DNA of 64,000 bases, from the NCBI GenBank assembly GCA_002633005.1, contig NMRA01000753.1, forward strand, positions 102,894 through 166,893, written 5' to 3'. This document shows, one piece after another, positions 1-14,500 of the stretch. The translations under genes and the position numbers were made by a program. Position 1 is the first letter of the stretch. Each line of letters starts with the position of its first letter. Under the pieces are notes generated by a model that searched no databases, was not told the origin of the DNA, and saw only the letters and a list, made by a program, of their open reading frames with translations. Source of the stretch: Phoronis australis (lineage: Eukaryota > Phoronida > Phoronidae).

Positions 1-2398
1 CATGATGCGGTATATTTTAGATCATATTTTCAAATAGAAAAAGTCACGTGCTGCTAGGCCGTGCGTGGTCTTTCCTTTTCCCCAGCGTCACCTGAACCCC
101 GCTGAAACGGACCAGTATCCTTTTTCTGCAGTGTCACATGAAGCCAGCCCAATGGATCAGGATCCTTCGAGCTTTCGTTAATCAGTGATGCGCACGTTTT
201 AAAGATTAGTCAGATCAGAACCAATGATGCTACTTTTGGCTTGTAACTTGATTTCTAACGCTGAACCTGCTTGTGAGGGGCAAAGACTTGGTTTTGGTCT
301 CCGAGGTCATCTCGCGTGTTTTGTTGTACACAGGAGAATTAACGAATTCGGAATAAATCACAAATTTTTATACGAATCACTGAACAAAAATGGCCAGACG
401 TTAGATCACAATTTGCCTGGTCGCATCTTCAACCAATCACATTAAAACAGCAAAATAACCCAAGAAGTGGATATCTTTCGTAAGAAACTGCCTGTCGATA
501 GTTTTGATAGTGTGCGATACCGTGACGTGATTACATGACATGACAGAGTTTTTAAAAACCTAATGGATCATAACTTTTAATGATTTCATTTTTATTTCGA
601 CCCCAACCACACAAATAATGATTAAACTGATAAAATTGTCACGTGTTTTAGTCGAAAGCGTGTAGATATAGCTCAGTTGGTGCGAGATCTCTTACAGCCA
701 GCCGTGGGAATGAAAGCTTGTTCAGCACAACGTTCATTGAGAACATTTAAAACAGCCTGTATTGCAGAGACAAGCTTTTATCTTGTGTTATTATTGACAA
801 TATGCAATATCCTTGGACTTGAAAAGTAGTCATTGTTAGTGCGGTCATTTTGTCTTGTCGACTGGCCTAGTTTTCATAAAGCACTTCACAATTCATATCT
901 AAGACGGTATACTGCTCTTCTGCTAGATTGAATAACGGGAAATTCTTATGTGAGTGAATCTGTTAAAATAAACAGATGATCAAGTGTAAATTTTTAGTCA
1001 AATAAACCTTTAAACTCTTTAATGTTCCCCGGTTACGGCTCATTTAGTAATGTGTTCGTAACCTCGCGAAATAGTCTTCCACATTTGTTTTCCACATTTG
1101 TTCTCATTCTGAAGGTCGTCTGTTGAGTCATTTCAAAATTACGCTTTCCCTTTTATAAGACGTGTTCCTATTTAAAAAAATATTCACGAGCTGCATGAAG
1201 TGTCCAAAGAAACGCATTTTCGAAGCTTCTGGATGCGCATTATTTTATGTTTTTCTGTCAATGTTTGAAAAATACAAGACGAATTGGGTGCTCCGTAACT
1301 GTAACACCGACTACGATTTAATGCTTGCAAGAGAAGCTGCCGTTACTTATTATTCGGAAAATGATGATAAAGGTAATGCTATAATGCCAACATAAAACAC
1401 CTCCTAATGATCACTTGGTATTACCTGATGATCACTTAGCGTCTGTCACCTCCTGGCGTTAGTCACCATCACAATGGCACGTTGCGGTCGATACTTTACC
1501 ATTTGTGAACTCATAAAACGGGTTAAACATCTCTTACAGCGTCTTACACCTTCTTATTTGATGAGGGTATTGGTAACGAAGAAGGTCGAGGTGTACTCGG
1601 CCTTCACGAACGAGGAAAAGAAATTTGTTTTAAATTAAACAGATGGAAAGGTGAACTTGTCACTTTACATTTGAACGACGTAACTGTAAACTCCGATAGA
1701 CAAGTTCAGGTCAGTCCGGTTTGTCTGACTCTTGTACCCAAACTATTTAAAATAAATTCGATAAAAATGAAAACAAATAAAAATATTTGAAATGATCGCC
1801 AACGTTGACACCAGGTGTGTGTGACACTTAGTACCTGGTCACTGGCAACTGTTCCAGAAAGAAGTTCGGTTTTCCATTACGCTCACATTAAATGCCTCCA
1901 GCAATAAGGTTGCGACGTGGAGTACTTATTACAAAGTGATAACTGATTCTGTAAAATAAGGTCAATGGTTACTATTGAATTCGTCATCACTGGTCAGTAT
2001 AAACCGGAAGTGGGCCTCAGGGCTCTACAATTGTGGTTCGTCTGATAGATAAAATCAGGCGCCTTCTGCAGACTCCTGTCCAACTGAGAAGATTCCATCC
2101 AAACTCATTGCGCACTCCCATAGATGGTGTATATATTTTTGCATGGACAGGTTCCATGCAAAGTGTGCCTTTTCCGACTGAATTCTTTATGAACATGTTT
2201 GGAGTGACGGAAACAATTGTTGACCTTTATCGAATATAGTCCACGAAAGCCTGTCTCGGGGTCTATCACAATTTTCCAACAGCACATCCCTGTTTAATTA
2301 TAGTTCACTTCTCATCGGGAGGAAAACTGAGTAGTTCGTGTTTCCTTAACTGTTTGTTTCAATGCAGGTTTTTGTTTACGTGTAAATTATTTTTGCAG
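1..2398. other. Intron of INF2 (upstream of first visible exon)
   Basis: Only short unsupported reading frames are seen. A possible tRNA-like A box lies near 665-685. I searched for the DID exon expected just before 2399 and did not find a convincing one, so it probably lies left of the window or is too short to see. Confidence 0.6.
663..715 (+). other. Possible tRNA-like fragment (A box only)
   Basis: The sequence TATAGCTCAGTTGGTGCGAG looks like a tRNA D-arm/A-box region. No good B box follows at the right distance, so at most this is a decayed SINE head or tRNA pseudogene. Confidence 0.25.
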
Positions 2399-2558
2399 GA
2401 GCAAAAGAAGTGTCGTTACCGCTTTAGCCTGATAATCGACGAACTGCGAAATGCAGAGAATATTTATTATAAGACGACGTTGCTGGCATTTATCAACTGT
2501 ATCATTATATCTACTGTAAAGTTGGAAGAAAGGGTCAGAGTTCGAAATGAATTCATAG
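2399..2558 (+). CDS. INF2: INF2 exon a: DID armadillo segment
   Basis: Acceptor TTTTTGCAG at 2390-2398, donor GTAAGT at 2559. The exon is in phase 0 at its start and leaves one base at its end. It encodes 53 residues beginning [16 protein letters not shown] and ending VRVRNEFI. This matches the YRFS...NEL...LLxxINxxI...LRNEFIG stretch of the INF2 diaphanous-inhibitory domain, the autoinhibitory partner of the DAD. It is the first recognisable exon of the gene in the window. Confidence 0.88.
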
Positions 2559-5500
2559 GTAAGTTATAGTTTCGCAACTATGGCGCGATAGGGATGACTT
2601 TACTAACTTCATTTGAAAAGAGTTCTTTGTTTACCAGGTACAGCGGCACATCGTTTTCACCTGCGCGCGCATTTCTTTAATTTCCGAGAGGCTTCCTTAG
2701 CAAGTGCTATCGACGACGATAAGGAGGGCTTCACATGCACAGTGTTTCAATGGTTTAAATATAATATCTGATTACAGTTAATCAAGACCTGAACATTCAC
2801 TTAAATTTGTACAAACACCGATAAGTCGGAACCATCTGCATATCACTGACTGATATATCCACAGTGACGTTGCAAATGATAAAATTGGGCGAGGCTTGAG
2901 AATAATTGGATCTCGTGTACTTCAAAGACAAATGCGGCCTTGTGATAGTGGAAATTCTTGCTGTCTTTTCTCACTATGGCTTAATTTGGTTAAAATCGTG
3001 TAATTTAACTATATCGCGTTGAACATAACCTATATGTTGGCTACTGCTGCAACAGATTTACCTTTGACGATAAAGTACACGTAATTTATGGAAAAATTAT
3101 TGCGAGTCACTATTATTGGAATGTAATAGCACTGGTTTGATGGAAAAATGTTTTTGTGCAAATCACGGTAACCGTTGATTTTTACAAAACCTGTCGTGAT
3201 TTTTTGTCTGTGCCAAAAGAATTAAGTCAGTCAGTCACTAGAGGCCATTACTGGCGATATTAGGACCTACGCTGTTTTACATGCGTGTTTAAAGCAGCCA
3301 TTGTTATTTAGCCATTCTGCACCAAACTGCACGTAGTCCATAATGACGGTGTATAACACAATGTGACAGGTAATTGCAATTCAACGGGGTTATAAGCAAT
3401 CTATGTCAAAACTGCAGTGCTTTAGAAATCAACAATGGTGTAACTGTTTATAATAACAGTGTATCACATGGTCATTTTTATGTGAGAAAATAGATACCAT
3501 ATTTGCCAGGGGTAAGAATTTAGTTTTATACTTTGTGTTAGTTTCAGTGGGAACGCACAATGAACCCAAATCGTGGCTGAAATGTCGAGGTCTTCCTAAC
3601 CACATTTCAATTACTCAACACGTTAGACCTTTGCGATAGAGCACTCAACACCTTTAGTGCAAAATCATGCCTACTGCTTAACACCCATCACATTTTTTTC
3701 TGAATGAGCGAGTATAACATCATGAACCAAGCCAGTAGTACCGCAAAACAGGCAGATGACATTTAGTTTTCATCAGCGTCACCCTCATATCGTCATTGTC
3801 AGTATTTTCACAATCGTCTTAGTTGTCATTTACATCATCATCACCATCACCACAATCATCATCGTCATCACCATCATCATCACTATCACCCTCAGCATCA
3901 TTATCGTCACACCATCACTATCATCACCATCACCACAATCTATCACCACCACCATCGTCATCATCAACACCACCATCACCACCTCCGTCATCACTGTCCT
4001 CATTATCATCGCTATCATCATCATGATCACACCATCACCTTCATCACCACCATCATCACAGTCATCACCATCGCCAACAACAGTCACAGCCACCCTTGCC
4101 TACGCCTTTCCGTATTGCCGTCCTCAACCTTTGTAACATTCCCGACACCTGTGTATGGTCGTCAACATAATAATCATCCTCGTTATCGGCCCGGCTTCTC
4201 AACAACTGTTGCAGTACTAGCGCCATCAATCGCTGAAACGTCACATTGTTAGCCACAGACAAATCAGGCCTTGTTCAATTTGTGGAGACATACCTGTTAT
4301 GTATTATGTATTATAACACGGAATTGAAAAGGTTGAGACTACAGTCGTGTGTGTATAAGGAAGCCAAGAAAACTTAGATCCGATTAATGTGTTCCTGGCC
4401 ATTCATGGCCAGTGTACAGAACGCGAGTCTGTGTTTAACCATCTGTTTGTCAACGACTAGTTCTACTTGAGAACAGAAATGGACTATTCCCTAAGTACAT
4501 GGCTACCATCAATATTAGTCCATCTCTAAGCACTTACGGTTCATGGGTCATCCGGCGGTTTGCAAAAAGAAATGTGAAACTGTGGCGCGAATGTAAGAAT
4601 ATGTTGCCTTGTCTACCTGTCAGTCAAGTTTTCGTAATTTGATCCTTGAAACGTGCATGAACTTGACAGTCAAACATAATTGTATTGAGGCCCCTGTACC
4701 TCAATTCCCATAATAGTTAGGACTTCCATCTTACCTTGAGTGGTATACAACAATACTAGAACAGTGTATCCTTATTTCAACTAAATTAAAATATTACGGT
4801 CAGCGGATTGTCAAGACAACGACTGACGAATTGTGTGTATGTTGACTGCATTGAATATTTTAACTTCTTAAAACTAGTAATTCGTGCTACAGGTGTAGTA
4901 GTGGTAGTAACAATCTTTATTTAAAAGTCGGTGTAAGCCTACATTGAGGTGTTTCGGAAAATTTCACTGTTTTACAGCTTCAAAATGACTAAATCGACCC
5001 TGCATGAAGCACACATAGTTCCTAGCGTCATAAAATGGGCAAAAGTTTTAACTAAATACAGATTTAGCTCATTGCTTTGACAATCTCAGTCGGCATTGGC
5101 TACTAAACGTTTGCAAAAATTGGGGGAAATGCCACTTGGTGTAGCCTCGTGACTAACAAGTTAGAGTCGGGCTACTCAGAACGCCGAGGTTCTCAATATA
5201 TAGGCCCTGTCGAACTAATGTCCACCCCTCCCCCGAAGGCAACTTAGGATGCTTCCACACAGATATTATTGACTAACGGCTGGCTACACACAAATCATTG
5301 ATAACCCTGGCAGTAGACTTGGTTCTACTCAGCAATAAAAAGACGTCTATCGTCCAATGTTCCACTGGTCATTTGTTTCTTTCCTGCCAGTCATGCAAAA
5401 CGTTACCTGTTTCAAGAAGTCCAAAAAATCACAGATCTTCAGCGTAAAAATCGTTGAGGCTATAAAATCCCTTTTCCCGGATGCTTGAACAACGGTGACG

Positions 5501-8500
5501 AATGGATGTCCACGCGATTTCGTTGGCAGCAAAATTTCGATAATTAAATTGCACAATATTATTAGTTAGCGATAGGCCTGTGTGCATGTATTAATAGCGA
5601 TAAGACTGCACCTTTTTCAACGATACAAGCGATATTTGAAGTGCTCTGTTGTAGCACCGCGGGTTACGCAAAACTAAGGAGTAGCTCCATTCAGTTCCAT
5701 GTTGACTCCTAAATGTTTCCGACATATATCTCATTCCCTTAATTGAACACTTCAGATTCAGTGTGTGTGTTTCTTTTGAGAGGTGCCTTCGGGTGCAATA
5801 TTTCGTATAATCGAAATTGAACACTGTTAAATAGCAGGTGTTTGCAGGATTTAATGTTGCCATATTACCCGCACAATATGTGGGAGAGAAATATACAAAT
5901 ATTTGTCCACTGTCATTGACCGCCAGGGGCTACTAGGTGTTTGGTCAAGATTTAAAACTGACGTCTGGCAACTTGTGGTTTGTAAAGGTGTTCTGACAGG
6001 TGAATCAAACATATGTTGACTGGAACATTGTCAAAGGACATTATCAATGAGCCCACCATTGTTGTAAGCACACTGATAAAATTTAACTTCGTGGCATTGA
6101 GTTAAAGACGGGGGTCACTAAACGTTGGTGGAAATGTGCTGGACATACATAGATAAATGCTAAGGATAAATCGTTACCTATAACGTGTCCATCGGCCATC
6201 ATGTTGCCGTCACAGATTGTCACGAGTGTTGGCCATGCAGTCGCCTTTTGAAAATTAGAAAATGATAGCTCAATTAATTTCAAGAATGATCGCCATAAAA
6301 TTCTTTACAATTCTTACTTAATGGTGCGCATCAATTGTTACCAGTTGATTTTGTGGGAATTTGGCGGTACGTTCTTTGCTCAAGAAGCGCTTTATTCGTA
6401 CTTGCCACAAGAAACATGGTAGAGGTTCACTCATCGTTCTATTTGTTTTTCCTTTATCATCTGTGCACGTATGAACTTTTGAATGTATGTTGTAGCACCC
6501 CAGACGCCTGGTAAATTTGGCAATTTTTGATTCTTTCAAAAAATGCAGCTCTGTCCCAAATCACAAAAATGGATCACGAAATGCCTCCAGAGTTTCAATA
6601 CAGATGAACTGTCACGTGACCGAATGCATGGCCCAGCAAGACTGGCTGGCTTCCACTTGGAAGTGAGGCTTGCGCGCACATCTCAACCTCGGGCAAATTG
6701 CGTATTACAACTGAACTAAATATCTACCTTTGACAAGGCTCAACATAATAACGGTCCTTCATTGCCCTGCCACTGTAAAGTTAAATGCATTAATATACGA
6801 GACTACTTATCGGCTTAGCGACTGTTATTTTGTATTTCTGCAATGATATTAAATAACGAGTCTCCAACTCACTGTGGCTCTTTCCGAAATAAGAATTCAT
6901 TTTGCATGATTAATGTGTAAAGATTTGTGATGTGAGCTACTGACCGCTAAAAATTCTCAATCAGAAATGCAGGCTGTAACGTTTTTCTGAAATTTGTGAC
7001 GATCGTGTGTCTATATGCTCGTCATAACACCGGTATATCACTTATTAACTGTTAATTGTGAATTCTAAAGGGTTTATTTGGTGTCATGAATGAGCAGCTC
7101 TTGTGATAAACATCGCGTAAGGATTAAGTTACTCAGTTGCACTTAACGCCTCTAGACGTGTATAGAGACCTCTTGTATCGTATTGCAGAGACTAAAAGCC
7201 TGTCAAAGACACTCTTTTATTAAAGTCACCTAACACCAACTATAAAACAATATAGGGCGGATTCAGTATGCACAAACTGTCTCAGTTTCATTCCGCTTTT
7301 AATAAACCGAGGTACCACGCATTCGGTACTTTGAGTGTTGCCAAAATCGACATTACAAACTACCTACATGCTCCTCTGATTCGTTAATGTTTTTGGTACT
7401 GTACACAATTGACGTTGAGACCACCTGATTTGCGTTGATATGTTAAAGATTTGCCAGGTTTACTCAATTAACACTGTGAGACATTTTGTTAACTACTGTC
7501 TCTGGATGACCTTTTAATAAATGGACATTCGAGTTGCACTTATTATGGTTGAAGTTTATAAAAAACTTGGTTTGATTTCTGTCCCGCTGTTTTCACCATT
7601 CCTTTTATTTTGTATTTTCAGGGCTTAAATTACTCGAAGTATTAAATGGATTGAGGTAAGAAACTTTATCTTTAAAGTGATTCATTTGACATTGCTGTAG
7701 TGTCCAGAACATTCGAAGGACTGTAAACTCACAATTTCAGGTATTTTTTTTCTTACCCGCGACATTCCACGACCCTCTTCCGTAGAAAAAGTTAAATGTA
7801 CACATGCGACATTTAACTAAAAGGTTCCAGTTAGATTACATGACCTCGTTTCCGCAAAAACACTGTGCACGTTTTTACACGATAAGTTTATGCATCCGCG
7901 AGTACTTTTGTTTGCGGAGTTGGTCCAGGCGTTTAACTGGGCCCAAACTGAGCAACGTTAGAAAACACACTAACAGGACAGTAAGTTTGTTTTCATCCCA
8001 AATCACTGAAGGGTGATTTATGCCCGCAATCACTTGAGGACGTGTGCAGCTATAATTTAGGTACAATACTTTGGGTACATGCCTCTACAGTCTGGTATAG
8101 TTACACTCAATGTTGGATTCTTAACAAAGCTAGCTAGACTAACTGTCTGCAAGCATGTGTATCAAAATATCGCAACTAAAACACCCTCAGGCATGACCCT
8201 TTTCATCGTCATGCTTACGTAAACACAAAAAGTTTTCTCTGTGCGTTCCAATGGGGTCAAAGGTTATAGACAATACTAAAATGTTTCTGTTCCATCTACT
8301 GGCATAGCTTAGTAAACTGAACCTGGCATATTGTTTGGAACAAACCGGTAATAAAAAGCTACCTACCGACGAGACGGGCTTCATATTTGTCGTGAAAATA
8401 GGAATCAGATTTCTACTAAAGTGGAATATCTAAACCATAGCAACAAGCCGAGCAGTAAATCAAAAATGTTATTATCGGAAAATTCAAATGCCAGTTAATT

Positions 8501-11500
8501 ATGGAATATCGTTCTACAAGTTCTGCTTGACGCACTGGGTGAGAAAACACATAGAAACACTTGTATGAAATCATAATTGACAAGAGCTTGGTAATGTTTT
8601 ACTTGACATACATCTCTTTGATTATGTGCTTTTAAACCATGTTTCTCGTGTTTGTTATTTTTTGGTATTTTTAATTGAAATTTAGTATAAAATTTTTAGC
8701 AAATTTAGCTACATTTTAGTTCAATCTGTCGCTCAGGTCATTCTTATTTTTAGTTTTATGGCTTGAGTCACGATCTGTTGCGTGCGTGTAAACACATGTT
8801 AAAAGCTATGAAACTTGATCTCGAGTTATGATGACCTATTGGTCTGCAGTTTATGAACAAGACATAAACGTTTACAAAATGTTCTTTCATTATCTAATAG
8901 CTTTTCGCTTAGGGTCTTGGTGTCAACCTGTCAGCTCGCTTTTGTTAATTGTAGCAAGGTGTTAGTTTTGACAAGTTTTCCATTCTGACTCACGCGCGCC
9001 TGCTATTGGACCATTGTTGAACTCTTAAAGAGAATAAAAGACCAGATCCTTTACATTACTTGGCATTTTGTTCCGTGAAAAATGCAAACACTGGCCTCTT
9101 ACACTTCGTCTAACTCGGCGTAAAATATTAATTTGCGCCACTATTTGTGTTAAATAAAGGCACGTCTAAAACCGCACTTGTACTGCGTAGCTGAGGAATT
9201 CATAGCAATGACAATTACAACCAAAAATGATTACACACATTATGTTACTCAATGCATTATTGAAGCTTATCGCCACCTATCCTTGCTCGTATACAATGTA
9301 TAAAGTGTACAATAACCTACATTACCGTCTTGAATGAACTTTCCTGAGCTTATCCGACGATCTTTATTGATAGCTGATCCCCATTTTTGCATTACAAATG
9401 AATCGATTATACAACATATCAATTGTTGTTATGAAGAAACATTGATAATTTTAGCGTGAATAGTTCCCAGGATAACACAGGAGTAATTCAAATTGTGTGG
9501 GGCTCTCAATATATTCTTAATACCTACAGTAGTATTCTTGAACGGGTGACAACTTGGCTAATGCCTATTGTTGTGAGGACAATTACAGCGAGGTCATAAA
9601 CGCACAATTAAGGCAATGTTACCATTAAAAGGTATTTTCAGGGCAAAGCAAAATTCCTGGGACCAGGTGACAATCGATTCAAATGCAGTTTAATCAAGGC
9701 CAGGTCGTCATAGGGCTTCATACACAGCCCAGCTGATTATTGTGGGACGACGGTGCTTGAAAGCTGTCTACTTGAAATTTGCTTCCTGGTCGTTATTTCA
9801 CTTCATACCTACTCGGTCAACTCTTCCCATCTACTCACTCTTGTGTATAATGGCTCAGGCTCCAAACCTCCTTGTCACTTGAGGCTAAAATTGTTTCCTT
9901 CTTTTCCAACATTTTTGTTTCAAGCGAGACATTCTGAAACGCGTAGTGAAGACGCTGGACACCTTTAGAAATCATGGATGTTAAAAGCAATCGAGTGTGT
10001 AGGCGCAGGTCAGTTTAACGTTAGGGAATGACATGACCTGTAGTTACACGGTCAAACATTAAAAAAATTCTAATTTTTAAGAGCGAAGTAAAAAGGTATG
10101 TGCATTCGTAGACGTGGTCTTTTGTGCTCCGACAGAGATACGTTTAGCGATGACAAAACAGATGACGAACGCGTTATGTTAATGGTAATGTGTAAACAAT
10201 TTCGTTTTACAACTTTAATTGCAGAAAAGAAGACACAACGGAATTCTTTTCATACCCTTTCTCTAAATATGACAAACAATAGTTCACTGACATTTTATAA
10301 ATTTCTAAAGTAAGCACCGTAACGCGCTAAGAGCCGTTTTCCCCGTCACATCATCTTTAGCATTAAGCTGTACACGTAACTGTTTGCAGTTACACACGCC
10401 TACGCCATCACAGTAATACCTTCAGTGCTTTGGCTCTCGTTTTATACACTCATGGGACTTTCTATTTTTTAGTGCAACGTTCACATAGCATTCTAAGCTC
10501 CCGTGTATGGACGCAGCGAGCGTTCTAAAACATATTGTAATCAAAATAGTCGGCCCAACACATTACACACCGCATTAGGCTATGGATTCAATCACGATCG
10601 TTTGGCCGGTGATTGTGTTTTCGATGGTTACACGCCTCATTAGAATCTGCCAAAACAAACGGTGCGAATAATTTAGTTTACTCACAATTCAATTCAAGCT
10701 CACATTCTAAAGCAAATGATTTGTTATGCTCAACTCTCAGACGTCAGAAAGTATCGTAAATTTCGAAGGGACACACGGATAGTTTTTGCGCTTACATTTC
10801 AAAAGACCAGCTCATGCGAGTACGCGGAAACATTGTCTGGTCGCACAAGTCTGTTGGGCAGATGCGTGAACACTCCTGTGTGACTGATTTATCATTTGGA
10901 CCATTCCTGTGTTAGTCCCTGCCCTCTGTTGAACAGATCTGGTGGACAGACGTATGGATCACTCGTGTGTGTCGATAGACTCCCCTCTGTTGGACAGATA
11001 TACGGATCACTCCTGTGTGTCGACAAACTACCGCTTTTGTTGGATAGATGTATGGATCTCTCCTGTGTGTCGATAGACGCCCCCTGTGTTGGGCAGATGT
11101 ATGGATCACTCCTGTGTGTCGATACAACCGACAGTTGGACTGATGGACAGAAGCATGGAGCACTCCTGTGTGTCGATAAACTGTCCTTCTGTTGGGAGAC
11201 ACACCTTTAACATTGTTAGATGCAGTAGTCGTCTCTTTACACTATGAAAACATATGGTACACATTTAGGGACTCTAATGTAAAATTTTGTTTTTTAAGTT
11301 TGTCTCCAGGATTTCCATTGTCATAAAAAGGCGACTGGCGCCAAGTGTACCATATCCTACTTCATACTACGAGATGTTTACATTAAAAGTGATAATTTAC
11401 CAATGACACGACTAAATGGTAATATACATTGGTAATCAGTGTAAGTATAAAGACTTCACAAAAACGATGTCATTTTCTTCATTTTGTTTTTACAAGGCGC

Positions 11501-14500
11501 TAGTCAAAGCGGCTACACGTTCTTCCGTCAAAGAAGTTCATTTTAATTTAGACCACTTACCTCTATGAAACTGGTATCAACTTTCTTCTAACTTCACTGA
11601 GAAGTGGTTGATTTCAAAAACTGACAGTTCGTCGGTGCTCGAGACCATGCTTTAGGCATAAGATGACCCGCCATGACATGCCAGCTTTTAGAGGTTGGCC
11701 TGAAGCATCGACGAACTGTCAAATCTTTCCAGGTCCAATGACCATCTAAAATTTGAACAAGGAATTATGTTTAGACCAATATCAGTGGTCTAAATCAAAA
11801 GTTATTTTCTCTGACGGTAGGCGGGTTAATTGCAGCTACGAACTATAGAGTTGTACAGTTTAATTATCGCCTCGCTCAGGATTTTGAAAATTTACTCTCT
11901 TTACATTTTACCCGACTTAAATTGCAAGCAAAGACCCGGATGATCGTTATCATGACAGCTGTTACTCACACGACTATACCGAGTATGTGTTTGGATTGTA
12001 ATGAGAAACCCAACGTTTCCCTTTGTCGACAGTAGCTTTTTCAATTGACTTCCTTTCACAACTAACCACATTCAACACCTTACATTTTACAAAGAATCAT
12101 TTCAAGGATGCACCGCTTGAAATCCTGCACACTGTTACTCAATACAAAACCCATCTTTTTTCTTTGACGGCCGCTTTCATAACTGTCTTGTGTAGAATAC
12201 TTATTTGAAATGACTGTCAACAATGCGCCTACCTTGTACGATAGTTAAAATGGCGGACTCAAGTTTTAGCAACACCTGTGATTAGTTTTGAATCCCTACA
12301 TATCTTGTAAACTTTTGTGGTCTAATGACTAATGATTGTTTTACTGCAACTCACAAATAATCGACTGTTCTCGCTATTGGTTATTGCCAACGTTCTTACG
12401 TAATGCGCTACGCCCTATCTGTTCCCGTTGAAAATGAGTCTGACGATGAGTCGGCCTTCTTCCCTCATCAAGTACCATGCTAGGAAACAATTCCTTTAAC
12501 GCCTTTCCCTGGCCCCTTTTTTCAACAAATAAACAACTTGAAAGTAATGGGATATTTTTATATTTTTCCATGTTGTTGTTTTGACCCTTTTCTAGATCAC
12601 TCAAAAGCTTTCGATCCTATGCTGCGTAGTATGTGGGGGATGGGGGTAAATTCTGATTGTAATCGTGACTGATATTTCTTGATACTCTCGAATCCATTCG
12701 GCACAACAGAGGCACTTGATAGATTGTTGGCAGGAATAGTGAAATAGCCACGGGCTAAACGGTCTGTCCAGTGAAACATGGCAATAAAAACATAGAAGGA
12801 ATAACAGTCCACTACAACAGGTTTTATGAGCCAGTGAACATACAGCTTAAGTAAACACGGTCTTACAGTACCTGCTTAATGAATTTGTGCACAGAGTAGT
12901 ATAAGAGGAGTCGTCCAATGACCATCATTGACCACCAGGGGAATAAGTATGAATGAACAGCTATTTTTACTCTTTAAAATTGGATAGCGGGTTTATTTTT
13001 GTTAACTGAAGCACTTTCACACTTCCACTTCATTTAGAAATATTTTCTATTCATTAAACTTCCGAAAAGAAAACATAAGTGTTGGTAACTTGGACAGTGT
13101 TGAGCAGTGTTGTTGTATGGGGTCGCTGCGTTACATTGTAAGATTATGTTGTTAAGATTTTTAAATTATTTGGTCTCGAAAGAACACGTGCATTTTTTTC
13201 GGGCGGAAAATGATCTATAGTGTCAACTTGAGCTCGACATTCCATGATAACAACTAATTTCAGATTAATTCGCTACATTTGTATGATACTCGCAAAGAAA
13301 ATGTTTGGGGTTTTCAAATAAGTTTTCGTCACTTTAAGTTCTCAACTTTCGGGAAGGTTATAACACAGTTGTCACATTGTGACACATGACAGTAAAATAA
13401 TAAAGAAATCCGGTAACGTTTCATCATGGCAGTCCAAAATTAGAATCAAATGTAGGGTCAAAATAAAGATGGCTCATTTAGCATAACTTTGCCCAATTAA
13501 GCACGTGTTTAAAGACAAAGACAGACTGTGAAAAAAGTAATTAGATAATTGGTGGTGCTAAATGATTGGCTATTTAACTACTCGTATTTATCGCCACAGG
13601 CAACTGTCTCGCTAAATGACTGTCGGGATGCATTGCAAACTGTTCTTCATGCATAATGGATTCAATGAATTGGTTGGCAAATAGCGTAATTAAATGGCGA
13701 AGAGTCAAGTGTCACCGTCAGTAATGAGGAGCAAGCTAGACAACCTTATGGTCAGATAATTGCCTAATCAAACACAAGCTGACGTTTGTATGGACAAGTG
13801 AAAAAAGTGTGAGACAATTCTTTATCAAATAAAATTTTCGCCATGAATGACGATGCCCCATCTGTTGATATTGTTCACATCCATCGTCCATTTTCCAGAG
13901 AACAAAACCACACAATTTCTCGTTGAGATCTCATCAAAGCTTACAGTACCTTCCGCAAAGTGTTATGAGCAAAGTCACGTACCCGATTTACAAGTACAGA
14001 GTTCTGGTTTTTACAGCATCTTTCCCTAGAACAGTGCGTGTTAGAATCACCATTGGTGTGCCTATTTGCACGTTCTGAGGTGTTATAATGTCGTAGATCT
14101 GTTATTAAAAGCACCATTCCCTAAAATGACGTGTACGTACAATAAACGGATAGATTCCGACAGAAGTCTGCCATAGCCTGCCAAACTTGGAAGAAATTGT
14201 TGCCATTATAATTTGGCGGGTTAGTCGAGTTTTGTTGCACGCAAATGGCATTTTTTCAGAATTTAATGCGGTATTATTATAATGCGGTAATATTACAATG
14301 CGGTAATATTATAATGCGGTATTATTATAATGCGGTATTATTACAATGCGGTATTATTATAATGCGGTATTATTATAATGCGGTATTATTATGATGCGGT
14401 ATTATTATAATGCGGTATTATTACTCCTAACCTCTTGCAAGTTGTCGCGATTTGGACAAAGTGTCTGGAACAACACCCATTCAAAATTTATCGATATTTC

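Noticed and set aside
663-715. Functional tRNA gene
   Set aside because: Only an A-box-like string; no B box, anticodon arm or matching acceptor stem.
3756-4136. 126-codon + frame and 87-codon - frame rich in Ile/Thr/Ser or Met/Val/Asp
   Set aside because: Both are read through the CAT/CAC low-complexity tract; no splice context or domain.
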